A DNA stretch of 36,512 bases from NCBI GenBank assembly GCA_937883785.1, contig CALGDE010000131.1:1-36512 (forward strand), given 5' to 3'. The translations under genes were made by a program, and so were the position numbers. The DNA is from an uncultured cyanobacterium (GTDB taxonomy: Bacteria; Cyanobacteriota; Cyanobacteriia; CACIAM-69d). Shown piece after piece: positions 7,397 to 17,400 of the stretch; positions within the stretch are counted from its first letter, which is position 1, and the number at the start of each line of letters is the position of its first letter. Below the pieces are notes generated by a model that was not told the DNA's origin, did not search any database, and worked only from the letters and a program-made list of their open reading frames with translations.

Positions 7397-7924
7397 ATGG
7401 AAATTAAAGCCCTATCTCCAGGGATGAGTTCGTCATATTTAGATGCGATCGCCACCCTAAGAGTTAGGGTATGGTCGCACCAACTCAAAGAAAAAGCTTT
7501 CGTAGAAAATAAATGGTGGGACAAACACGATCTTCACGCTTTTCACTGGATTGTTCTGAATGAAAACAGTGAATTAGTGGCTTCAGCTCGCTTATCTACT
7601 CACAATACAGTAGTCGAACTTCCTGACTTCGAAGAGATTAAAGCGCTTTTAACCGAACTCCCTAGCCCCATAGCAATGATGAGTCGACTGGTCGTCAGCC
7701 CTGAATATCAAAGGAGGGGAATTGCTCAAAAACTGGATGTAGCTAGGCTACAAAAGGCCACACAGATTAATGCCCAGTCCATCGTTTTACAAGTTCCCGC
7801 TTACCGCAGAAAGGCAATTAAAAAACTAGGCTTTAAATGTATTGGAAAAGCTAAGGAAGAGACTTTTCATGGGACATCTAATATTGATTTCTTCCTATAC
7901 GCCAAAGTTCATAGCCTTGATTAG
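7397..7924 (+). CDS. GNAT-family N-acetyltransferase
   Basis: This 175-residue predicted acetyl-CoA-dependent acyltransferase has the GNAT motif A as RLVVSPEYQRRGIAQKL (residues 97-113), with the R-R-G-I-A pyrophosphate loop. Strand beta-4 precedes it (MMSRLVV), and a motif B-like YRRKAIKKLGFKCIG segment lies at 136-150. The acceptor substrate is unknown. The ATG lies two bases beyond the oxygenase stop codon. A longer frame from 7349 overlaps the oxygenase and is rejected because the natural start follows the stop directly. Tight coupling suggests that both enzymes act on one pathway. The downstream ATP-grasp gene converges on it with a 39-bp gap and no clear terminator. Confidence 0.85.
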   Translation: MEIKALSPGMSSSYLDAIATLRVRVWSHQLKEKAFVENKWWDKHDLHAFHWIVLNENSELVASARLSTHNTVVELPDFEEIKALLTELPSPIAMMSRLVVSPEYQRRGIAQKLDVARLQKATQINAQSIVLQVPAYRRKAIKKLGFKCIGKAKEETFHGTSNIDFFLYAKVHSLD

Positions 7925-7963
7925 GGCACTTTAACTTCGTTAGACCATAAGAAATTGTTCTCG

Positions 7964-9028
7964 CTATCGCTTTAGACTTTTTAGCCAAGTTCTAATTTTA
8001 AGGCGAGTACTGAGCTGATAGGGATAGGGAAGAATTTTCAATAGGGATAAAGGCAGAAACTTTGCCACTTTTATCAGGTAAGATTCACGATACTTACTTA
8101 GTCCTGTCGAAAGGAAAATTTTTATCGACGAAGGTCTTTCGTCATTAATTAATTTGAGTTCACTTGCAAATGTATCTGCAAAATAACTGTGGGTTACTAC
8201 CCGTTTTTTCTGCAATTCGTTCACCATATCTTTGATGCTTAGGCTCATTGGATTGGTGTTAATTTCCCACACTTGAGGAACACCATCAATTAAACTGTAG
8301 TCAATACGTCCATAGTCAATATTTGCCAGTTTAAAAATACTCCGAAGCATAGACTCATGGGGATTAGTTTTTACATATTCTTCCTCTTCTAAAAGATTTC
8401 TCTCTTCGACCAATTCAGGGCATTTAATCATCCATTGATAATTAAAGAAAAGATGCCTGGGAATGATTTCACCGCCCACAATAAAGGACGAATATTTTCT
8501 AAAAAGTCCGTCTTGATCAGCTGTGGAACAAAATTCAGTGATGATTTTATTGTCAAGGCTTTCTCCTGCTTCAGAGAGTCGACTTACGGCTTGATCCAAT
8601 TCTGTAGGGGTATTGATTAATCCGGTACGGCTGCCCCGATGGTCATTTTCGCCTCGGATAAAGACAGGAAATTTTTCTGGCTGACGATGTTCCGTCAAAC
8701 GATAAACGTTGAACTGATTAATTCCCTTTAGATACAGGCTGCGCAACAGTTCATAGCGTCGTTTGGAACGAGTGGGATGATTTAGCAGGCGAATTCCTTT
8801 TCCTGAATTAGCTAACTGCTCCCAAATCCTGGCGCTTCTCTCCGCCTCATCGGGATTAAGACGCTCAATATCCGAGAAAATATAGGTTCCCAATGGCAGT
8901 ATCTTCATTTGCCAAAGCTGCTCATAAAACAAAGGGCGCACAAAGGAGGCGGAAGTTTTAATGCCCCATGACTCTAAGTAGTTGACGATTGTATAGGCGG
9001 AAGATTGACGAACTACGTAGAAGATCAT
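7964..9028 (-). CDS. ATP-grasp superfamily protein, substrate unknown
   Basis: This 354-residue protein ends its core with YGRIDYSLIDGVPQVWEINT followed by Asn-Pro (residues 239-260). That is the ATP-grasp metal-binding signature, with D243, E255 and N257 as expected magnesium ligands. An N-terminal pre-ATP-grasp-like region (1-85), then FPVFIRGEN (120-128) and KIITEFCST (161-169), fit the nucleotide-binding subdomains. The C-terminal ~60 residues are basic and hydrophobic. Members of this superfamily ligate carboxylates to amines or thiols, including peptide-tailoring enzymes. No RimK, D-Ala-Ala or carboxylase subgroup is recognised. The start ATG has no clear ribosome site. Upstream on the opposite strand lies a transposon relic, so its promoter region may derive from one. 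Context with an oxygenase and an acetyltransferase suggests a biosynthetic island, which is inference. Confidence 0.7.
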   Translation of the reverse strand: MIFYVVRQSSAYTIVNYLESWGIKTSASFVRPLFYEQLWQMKILPLGTYIFSDIERLNPDEAERSARIWEQLANSGKGIRLLNHPTRSKRRYELLRSLYLKGINQFNVYRLTEHRQPEKFPVFIRGENDHRGSRTGLINTPTELDQAVSRLSEAGESLDNKIITEFCSTADQDGLFRKYSSFIVGGEIIPRHLFFNYQWMIKCPELVEERNLLEEEEYVKTNPHESMLRSIFKLANIDYGRIDYSLIDGVPQVWEINTNPMSLSIKDMVNELQKKRVVTHSYFADTFASELKLINDERPSSIKIFLSTGLSKYRESYLIKVAKFLPLSLLKILPYPYQLSTRLKIRTWLKSLKR

Positions 9029-9036
9029 TACGTCAA

Positions 9037-9126
9037 AAAAGACCAGGGAGTTTATTGGGGCGTGTGCTCAGTCAGGCGCCAGAAGCTTCATACCGTGGGG
9101 AGTACACGCCCTCTCGAGTCAAATAG
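9037..9126 (+). mobile_element. Relic of IS200/IS605-type tnpB 3' end
   Basis: In one frame this segment reads KRPGSLLG, then RVLSQAPEASYRGEYTPSRV, then Lys and a stop. From memory this resembles the C-terminal tail of cyanobacterial TnpB proteins of IS200/IS605-family elements. The frame opens directly upstream of the ATP-grasp start codon, and no further TnpB sequence is seen, so only the last ~28 codons remain. GGGCGTGTGCTC (about 9058-9069) and GAGTACACGCCC (about 9100-9111) form a near-perfect inverted repeat, as expected for such an element's right-end structure. The identification is from pattern memory and is moderate at best. Confidence 0.5.
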
Positions 9127-9221
9127 GTTAGAGGCTGTAACCTTCGCTATTATTGGGTTTGAAGTTTAACGGAGCACAGCCAGTTCACTTCGATTATTCC
9201 CCGATTCTGTGCCGCAATATC

Positions 9222-10127
9222 TTATCTGCCTGCCATTTCGCTTTCTCGAATTTCCTCGATGATATTTTTCAAATCAGCAACGCTGGACTGATAAACCTCA
9301 CTGCAAAAATGACAGGTTGCTTCTGCGCCGCCGTCCTTTTCAATCATGTCTTGAAGCTCTTCCGGTCCTAGCATTTTTAAGGCGGTAAACATCCGCTCTT
9401 TGGTGCAAGGACAGTGGAATTTCACGGTTTGCTCTTCGGGGAAGATATGCAAGCCCATATCTCCCATCAACTCTTCAAAAATATCGGGGAGCGATCGCCC
9501 CTCCCGCAGCAGGGTACTAAAGCCAGCCAGGTGCCCTACCCGCGATTCCAACTTGGTCACCAGCTCCTCTTCGACGGCAGCTTTCGGCAAAATTTGAATC
9601 ATAAAACCACCGGCAGCGGTCACCCCAGAACTATCCACAAAAACGCCTAGGGAAAGGGCCGACGGCGTTTGTTCAGAATTAATCAGAAAATTCGCCACAT
9701 CATCGCCAATTTCGCCGGAAATAATTTCCGTAGTGCTAGAAAACGGACGACCGTAGCCCAACTCTCGAATGGAATGTAAAAAACCGCGACCCACCGCAGC
9801 CCCCACATCCAACTTGCCATTAGGCTTCGGCGGCACTTCCACCGTAGGATTGCCCACATAGCCCCGCACGGTGCCATCCAATCCCGCATCCGCCAGAATG
9901 CCCCCCAGGGGACCATCCCCCTTAAACCGCAAATTAACCCGCGAATCAGGATGCTTCATATTGGACACCAACAGCAGCCCTGCCGTCATCGTTCGCCCCA
10001 GCGCCGCCGTTGCTACCCGCGACAAACCGTGACGACAGCGGGCTTCTTCTGTGAGTTGGGTGGTGATGGTACCCACAACGCGGATGCCACCGTCAGCGGC
10101 AATGGCTCGGATTAGGCGATCGCTCAT
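9222..10127 (-). CDS. hslO: Redox-regulated holdase chaperone Hsp33
   Basis: This 301-residue cytosolic chaperone is activated by oxidative unfolding. The C-terminal zinc-binding redox switch is intact: C239-x-C241 (HCPCTKERM) and C272-x-x-C275 (ATCHFC). The N-terminal substrate-binding core begins SDRLIRAIAADGGIRVV and includes the conserved RHGLSRVATAALGRTM, followed by FKGDGPLGG and VRGYVGNP. Length is typical. I start at the ATG at 10127 rather than the in-frame TTG at 10139, because the family begins with M-(S/T)-D-x-L-x-R. The gene is divergent from hemB across a ~330-bp region, which could place a redox chaperone and a tetrapyrrole gene under shared local control. Confidence 0.95.
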   Translation of the reverse strand: MSDRLIRAIAADGGIRVVGTITTQLTEEARCRHGLSRVATAALGRTMTAGLLLVSNMKHPDSRVNLRFKGDGPLGGILADAGLDGTVRGYVGNPTVEVPPKPNGKLDVGAAVGRGFLHSIRELGYGRPFSSTTEIISGEIGDDVANFLINSEQTPSALSLGVFVDSSGVTAAGGFMIQILPKAAVEEELVTKLESRVGHLAGFSTLLREGRSLPDIFEELMGDMGLHIFPEEQTVKFHCPCTKERMFTALKMLGPEELQDMIEKDGGAEATCHFCSEVYQSSVADLKNIIEEIRESEMAGR

Positions 10128-10139
10128 AGGTTTAAGCAA

Positions 10140-11508
<1,369 letters not shown>

Positions 11509-11544
11509 AGTCGACCCACCAACCAGTCTAGAAATCATTAAGTG

Positions 11545-11575
11545 GGCAATGTCTTCGGATGTTGCCGCTTTTTTT
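11545..11575 (+). terminator. Rho-independent terminator of hemB
   Basis: GGCAATGTC (11545-11553), a TTCG tetraloop and GATGTTGCC (11558-11566) form a 9-bp stem with two G-U pairs. Seven Ts follow at 11569-11575. Confidence 0.9.
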
Positions 11576-11673
11576 GTGAACTATCCCCCAACTTTTTTGA
11601 GCGAAACTATAGTGGTGACAGCGGGTTTAACAACCAAGTTTAGTCATTAAAGTTTAGTCATCAAACATTACCT

Positions 11674-12069
11674 ATGCTGGGGACGTTTCAACAAAGTCAG
11701 CTGCGGGTTGAAGTGGATGCGTCGGCAAAGGTGATCGCCGATTTGCTACTACTGCCGGAAAATTGGGGCACGTGGCTCTTGCCCCGCCAGCTTTACAACA
11801 GCTTGCCGGAAACATTAACGCCGGGGGTAATTTACACGTTAGGACAGGGAGCGATCGCCGTTAACCACGAAGTGCAATCCGTTAGCGACCACAGCCTGCG
11901 ATTAATATTAAGCGGCGGCGTCGACGGCTATCACGAGTGGAAATGGGGCGAAGGCTGGGTCCAAGCACGACTGGAAGGGGTTTCTATCCTGCCGTTAAAA
12001 CTATCCCAAACCTTGACCCTGGGGCGACTGCGTCTTGTGGCGGCTCAGCGCAGCAAAGCCAGTGTTTAA
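11674..12069 (+). CDS. Small SRPBCC/START-like domain protein, conserved-type hypothetical
   Basis: This 131-residue protein is not firmly recognised. The layout resembles the SRPBCC (Bet v 1/START-like) lipid-binding fold: an N-terminal strand LRVEVDASAKVIADLLL as in polyketide-cyclase-like domains, a loop with W31 and W34, LTPGVIYTL, and the C-terminal HEWKWGEGWVQARLEG followed by VSILPLKLSQTLTL. No catalytic residues are evident. The gene is preceded by the hemB terminator and by its own ~100-bp upstream region, without a strong ribosome site. Nothing in the context fixes a function. Confidence 0.6.
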   Translation: MLGTFQQSQLRVEVDASAKVIADLLLLPENWGTWLLPRQLYNSLPETLTPGVIYTLGQGAIAVNHEVQSVSDHSLRLILSGGVDGYHEWKWGEGWVQARLEGVSILPLKLSQTLTLGRLRLVAAQRSKASV

Positions 12070-12187
12070 GGGGCGCGGGCCTATTATCAATAATCTCCAG
12101 AAGCCTTATGCAGTGGATAATAAACACTCTTTGAAAATAAAAAGTGCTCGGGGCTGAAATCCTTACGGATCTTAAATTAGGGCTTTA

Positions 12188-12424
12188 TTAAGCTAGCGAC
12201 CCGGCTTTGGCAGCGTTTTCTTCAGAATTTGGGCTGGCTTCGGATTTCACCCGAGATTCCTGGACAAGCTGACCATCCAGGAAAGCTCGCTGCAAAGTGA
12301 CAAAAGCGTGGAAATCTTCGCGATCGCATTTCCCTTCCAACAATTCGCGCAGCCCATCCTCAGCATCAATACTGAGATATCTCTGGGATAAGGCATCTTG
12401 AACAATTTCGCGAATCGAAGTCAT
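12188..12424 (-). CDS. Small hypothetical protein, conserved-type
   Basis: This 78-residue acidic protein starts TSIREIVQDALSQRYLSIDA and continues with EDGLRELLEGKCDREDFHAF. The first ~55 residues look like a compact helical domain, followed by a polar tail rich in Ser, Glu, Asn and Ala. I recall similar small proteins in cyanobacterial genomes but can assign no function. The ATG at 12424 was chosen over an in-frame TTG at 12430; AGAG lies about six bases upstream. A HIP1 site lies within the gene. Confidence 0.65.
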   Translation of the reverse strand: MTSIREIVQDALSQRYLSIDAEDGLRELLEGKCDREDFHAFVTLQRAFLDGQLVQESRVKSEASPNSEENAAKAGSLA

Positions 12425-12755
12425 TACCAAATCTCTGTAGCTATTCTTAATCGCTTGGCATAATTAGTATCCCGAAAAGCCTTCAGTGTGTAGGTGATGG
12501 TTGCGAGGGAGGATCGTGATAATAGTGAAAGCTTTCTGTGACAGCTTAAATTCTTAGCTGTGACATGAGTCACTGGAGAAAAAATACGGGTTTAGGAAGG
12601 TCAACAAAGACGAAAAGCAGCGCGGAGCTGAACCTAGCCCCCACTGCTTTTGATTCGATATTGGTACTAACGCTGCTTCGACGCTCACTTCAACGCTAAT
12701 TGCCCCCAAGCCCGCGGGAAAACAACGTCAAAGGTAACGTCTGAAGCTCCAAAAT
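12425..12755. other. Spacer between small gene and hemL, carrying a terminator-like hairpin
   Basis: No gene is evident in this 331-bp stretch. It contains the upstream region of the leftward small gene and a hairpin downstream of hemL that is listed separately. Confidence 0.4.
12613..12651 (-). terminator. Probable terminator downstream of hemL
   Basis: AAAAGCAG (12613-12620) and CTGCTTTT (12644-12651) pair perfectly around a 23-base loop in which AGCTC/GGGGCT-type pairing can extend the stem. Read leftward it ends with a short T run. It lies ~105 bp past the hemL stop codon. Confidence 0.5.
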
Positions 12756-14054
12756 CTACAGGCTAGACATCACGTCACGGGCCGCAGCTAAGGTGGCATC
12801 AATATCCGCTTCCGTGTGAGCCAAGGACGTAAAGCCTGCCTCAAACTGGGACGGAGCCAGGTAAATGCCACGCTCCAACATTCCCCGATGGAAACGGCTA
12901 AATTTCTCCAGATCGCATCCTTTGGCGTCGTCGTAATTGCGCACAGGACCCGCAGTGAAGAAAAAGCCAAACATGGCGCTGAGGGAGCCACCGCAGGCTT
13001 CGTGGCCGGTTTCTCCGGCGATCGCCAACATCCCCGTCGCCAAGCGCTTGGTGATTTCGTCGAGGCGATCATACGTGCCAGGACGACGCAGCAGCTCCAG
13101 GGTTTTGATACCCGCCGTCATCGCCAAAGGATTACCGGACAACGTGCCCGCCTGGTACATGGGCCCCGCAGGAGCCACCATTTCCATAATGTCCCGACGA
13201 CCACCGTAGGCTCCAACGGGCAAACCACCGCCGATAATTTTGCCCAAAGTGGTTAAGTCGGGGGTAATGCCAAATTTTTCTTGGACACCACCGTAGGCAA
13301 TACGGAAGCCGGTCATCACCTCGTCAAACACCAACAGCGCACCGTACTCTTGGGTGATCTCCCGCAAGCCTGCCAAGAAGCCAGGATCAGGCAGGATAAA
13401 GCCAGAGTTACCCACAATGGGCTCAAGGATGACGCCAGCGATTTCGTCAGGATATTGGGCAAACAGCGCCTTAACCGCTTCCAAATCGTTATAGGGAGCA
13501 GTCAGCGTGTGCTCGGTGACGGACTTGGGTACGCCGGGGGAGTCGGGCAGTCCTAGGGTGGCGACGCCAGAGCCCGCCTTCACGAGGAACATATCCCCGT
13601 GACCGTGGTAGCAGCCTTCGAATTTCAGCAGGCGATCGCGCTTGGTATAAGCCCGCATCAGCCGCTGCACCGACAAACACGCCTCGGTGCCAGAGTTTAC
13701 AAAGCGCACCATTTCAATGCTGGGTACGGCGTCGATCACCATTTCCGCCAGCACATTCTCCAACGCACAGGGAGCCCCAAAGCTAGTGCCTTTACTGAGA
13801 GCCTCACTCAACGCTTCCAGCACTTCGTCATTGGCGTGTCCACAAATAGCAGGGCCCCAGGTGCCGATGTAGTCGATATAGCGGTTGTTGTCCACGTCCC
13901 AGGCATAGGCTCCCTTGACCCGGTCAAAAACAATGGGCTGACCGCCAACGGATTTGAACGCGCGCACGGGAGAGTTAACGCCGCCGGGCATTAGCTTCTG
14001 GGCGGCATTAAAAATTGCTTCTGATTGACTGGTATTAAGGGCGGTTGCGACCAC
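12756..14054 (-). CDS. hemL: Glutamate-1-semialdehyde 2,1-aminomutase
   Basis: This PLP enzyme converts glutamate-1-semialdehyde to 5-aminolevulinate, the last step of the C5 route that feeds HemB. The 432-residue protein shows the PLP lysine K272 in [18 protein letters not shown] and the cofactor aspartate region FDEVMTGFR (243-251). The N-terminal [13 protein letters not shown] and the gating-loop region [16 protein letters not shown] are also typical. Length is normal. The start is GTG, supported by AAGGAG (complement of 14061-14066) six bases upstream. The gene is convergent with hemB at a distance, with two small genes between them. Confidence 0.97.
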   Translation of the reverse strand: MVATALNTSQSEAIFNAAQKLMPGGVNSPVRAFKSVGGQPIVFDRVKGAYAWDVDNNRYIDYIGTWGPAICGHANDEVLEALSEALSKGTSFGAPCALENVLAEMVIDAVPSIEMVRFVNSGTEACLSVQRLMRAYTKRDRLLKFEGCYHGHGDMFLVKAGSGVATLGLPDSPGVPKSVTEHTLTAPYNDLEAVKALFAQYPDEIAGVILEPIVGNSGFILPDPGFLAGLREITQEYGALLVFDEVMTGFRIAYGGVQEKFGITPDLTTLGKIIGGGLPVGAYGGRRDIMEMVAPAGPMYQAGTLSGNPLAMTAGIKTLELLRRPGTYDRLDEITKRLATGMLAIAGETGHEACGGSLSAMFGFFFTAGPVRNYDDAKGCDLEKFSRFHRGMLERGIYLAPSQFEAGFTSLAHTEADIDATLAAARDVMSSL

Positions 14055-14446
14055 AGTGATCTCCTTACCTGTTGGAATTTTTTGTTGGGGTTTGGTCTGA
14101 AATAAATGTTGGAGTCGTCTAGAAATTATCGATCAGTGAAAATTTAGGCGACCAGGACAATTACGGAGACAAAATTAAGATTCTCAAATTGCACTTAATT
14201 GTAATTTAGAAACCTTTGGGGCTGACTAGAACGGCGATCGCCCGTACAAAATCGTTGCAATTATTGCTTTTTTTAGCCTTTTACCCACTGTCCCTACTCA
14301 GCAAAAAGCCCAGGGGCGCGGGCGCACTCTGGGCTTTTTGCTGGAGCATGATTGCCCCGTAGAGGGAAAGGGACATCAACACAGCTCGCCATAACGTTGC
14401 CATCCGTGTTGATGCCGTGTATCAAGAGATCTCTTTAGAGATCCCT
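14055..14446. other. hemL upstream region with terminator of the large RTX gene
   Basis: This 392-bp stretch contains no gene. The left half is the A/T-rich hemL promoter region. The right half holds a strong terminator (listed separately), a second inverted repeat CATCAACAC / GTGTTGATG (about 14374-14382 and 14407-14415) and GATCTCT-TT-AGAGATC (14428-14443) just past the RTX stop codon. Confidence 0.5.
14301..14341 (-). terminator. Strong terminator of the RTX gene
   Basis: GCAAAAAGCCCAG (14301-14313) and CTGGGCTTTTTGC (14329-14341) are perfectly complementary over 13 bp around a G/C-rich 15-base loop. The A/T end of the stem provides the T run in either direction. It lies ~105 bp past the RTX stop codon. 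Confidence 0.85.
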
Positions 14447-17400
14447 TTACAGACCAGGGGTCTCCGTGATGCCTGGAATTGCCGGAGTTTCACCTAACGC
14501 TCCCGGTGCGCCGCCGGTGGGGGATTCAGGGGTCGTGGGAGACGGATCAGCCGTTCCAGGGGGCGTGGGCAACGGATCGATGGGCAACGGCGTAACCCCT
14601 GCGGGGGGCGTTGGGGCAGGTGGATTCAAGGTTTCCTCGCGCACATCGTCGATGGACAAAGCCGAGAACGGTGTGCCATCTAAAATAGCGATCGCCACCC
14701 CAGCGGGGTTGCGTACTTCCACCCGTTCACCGCCCACGTTCACAAAGGACACATCATCCAACGTTAAACCGCCTTCAAAGGCAAGCTGATCCGTCGCCGG
14801 GGTGAAGTCAATAATCAAGTCAACGCTACCGTTATCTTGAATCACAAAGGTATCGTTACCGGATCCGCCAATTAGGGTGTCGACACCGCGATCGCCGAAG
14901 AGCACATCATTACCCTGGCTACCGAACAGCGTATCTTCACCACGACCGCCCAGCAGGGTGTCGTCGCCCTCGCCACCGTTCAGCAAGTCCTCGCTACGGT
15001 TCCCGAAGAGCACGTCGTTACCCAAACCACCGGATAGGACATCGCGACCGTCAGCGGCAGACACCGCTTCCGAGACCCCCGCTGCGCTACCGAACAACGT
15101 ATCGTCCCCTTCATCGCCACATAAGGTATCCCCTTCGCGATCGCCCCGCAGCAAATCATTCCCCGCGCCGCCAAACAGGATATCCTCCTGTCGCCCGCCG
15201 CGAATGGAATCGTTGCCGGTGTTGCCCACCAAGGTGTCAGCCCCGAGATTACCCAGCAGCAGGTCATTGCCACCACCGCCGAACATCAGGTCAGCGCCAT
15301 CTTCAGCAGACTCCTGGTTAAAGCTGTCGAAATTACCGCCCACCAGGGTGTCCTCACCCAGGTCACCATTCAACGTGTCCTGACCCTGGTCACCAAACAC
15401 GATGTCGTTGTTCTTACCGGCGGACACAATGTCGTTGTCCTTACCGGCATAAACCACATCGTCCCCTTCGCCAGCATTGATGCGGTCATTGCCTCGGTTA
15501 CCGAAAATGCGATCGCCATCTTGTCCCGCAGGCACCGGAGCCTCAGCCCCCAGTCCACCAAGAATGGAATCGTCACCCAAATCACCGAAAATCAAATCAC
15601 GCCCGGCACCACCGGCCACAATATCGTCACCGCGACCACCGGATACGATATCGTCTCCCGTTTCACCGTTCAGCACATCGTTGGCTTCGTTGCCGTTGAG
15701 AATATCGTTACCGGAGCCGCCAAACACCGTATCCTGACCGTCAGGGTCGCTAATGGCAAAATTACCGGTACCGCCATAGAGCAAGTCATTGTCCCGATCC
15801 CCCAGCACCACGTCATTACCGCGATCGCCCAGGGCAAAATCATCCCCCTGACCGCCGCGCACAAAGTCGTCGCCCTGACCACCGAAGACCAAATCATTGC
15901 CATCGCTGCCCTGGAGAAAATCATTCCCCGCGTTGCCAAACAGCTCATCCCGATCCTCATCGGACAAGTCCCCAATCAGTTCAGCAATCTGTCGCCCTAG
16001 CCCCCCAAAAATCAGGTCATCACCCAAATCACCCAGGATTCGGTCATTGCCGCGATCGCCCAACAGCTGGTCATTCCCCTGACCGCCATTAACCGTATCG
16101 TCGTCGGCCCCAGCAAAGATCACATCATCTCCGCCATTACCATTCAGCAAATCATTACCGCGACCGCCCCCTAGGCGATCTGGACTACTGTCTTGAAGGG
16201 CAGACAACAAACTGCCAAACAAACTATCGTCGCCGTCATTGCCCAGCAGCTCATCAATCCCCGGGCTACCAATCACCAAATCGTTGCCCAACAGCCCCGA
16301 AAAACGAGTGCTCTCCAGTAGGGAAACAATCTCCCCAGCGGACAAACCACCAAAGCGAGTATCAGCAAACTGAGGCGCATCCCGCAAGGACAAATCCGGC
16401 TGCTCCCGCAAATTCGTCGGCACCTTCATGGAAAAACCAAAGGGCTCCGGCGACGGCTCCGGTGGACAATCCTCCGGGCGATCCACCTCCAATCCAGGGA
16501 AGCGATCCGTAACCGGAATAGGAGCCGTTACCTTGGCGGCGATCGGGAAATTGTAAAACGGATCCCCCGCCCGATTCGTCTGAATCACCACATTGCCGGC
16601 AAACGTGCCGCCCACCGTCGGCGTAAACTGAATCGGCAACTCCAGTACCTGCCCCGGCGGCACCACCCGTCCCGCAAAATCACCAACCACAGCAAACCCA
16701 CTGGGCACCGTGATTGCATCAATCACCAAATTATTAGCGCCCGTATTGTTAACCCGAAACACCTGAGTAATTGGGTCGCTACCCACAATGCACTGCAACA
16801 GCCCATTGTTAGACAACAAGCTACCTTGCCCAGACGTACGAGAACCCCCATTACGTAGACCAGCACCGGTCAAAACGTCGCCGTTACCCTGGTCTCCCGT
16901 AGTAGGCGCCTGCCCAGGGAAACCAAAAGTTAGCGGCGTTCCATCGGGAATAACCGTCCCTCCCGGCGTCGAAACCGTCAACGTCGTTGGAGGAGCACCA
17001 GGTCCCTGAGGCGTTCCACCGCCCCCAGGCGTCGGTGTCCCCGGCGGAGGGAACACACCTCCCGTACCAGGGGTCACCGTTCCCACATTTCCAATGGTGA
17101 CAATCCCTTGAGAAGGACTGCGGTTCGCCCCATCAAAAATACTGAACTGAAATTGAGTGCCAGAGAAACCCACATTTGCTTGGAAAAATAAGTTCCCAAA
17201 ATCGGTGGCGCTTAGGTCAAAATCCGCTGTCGTAACAGCCGTTCCCCCTAAAGAAGGATTGCCCACAAACAATTGCCCACCGGTTGGCAGGGTTTCGATG
17301 CGATAGGCATCCGCCCCGTTGGAAATAATATTTCCGTTAGGGTCGCTTCCCGTCGGCAAATTACCGCTTCCAACCACCGGCAGCGAGAAAAATGCCGGAG

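Noticed and set aside
12140-12187. GGGGCTGAAATCCTTACGG resembling GGGGCTGAGTTTCTTACAG near 22.8 kb
   Set aside because: About 15 of 19 positions match, but there is no extended similarity on either side, so this may be chance.
14466-16082. Several rightward frames rich in Pro and Ser opposite the RTX block
   Set aside because: They are shadows of the GGxGxD repeats on the complementary strand and have no ribosome sites or independent domains.
14855-16297. Regular spacing suggestive of a CRISPR array
   Set aside because: The periodicity is 27 bp in coding frame and matches RTX nonapeptides; there are no constant repeats with unique spacers.
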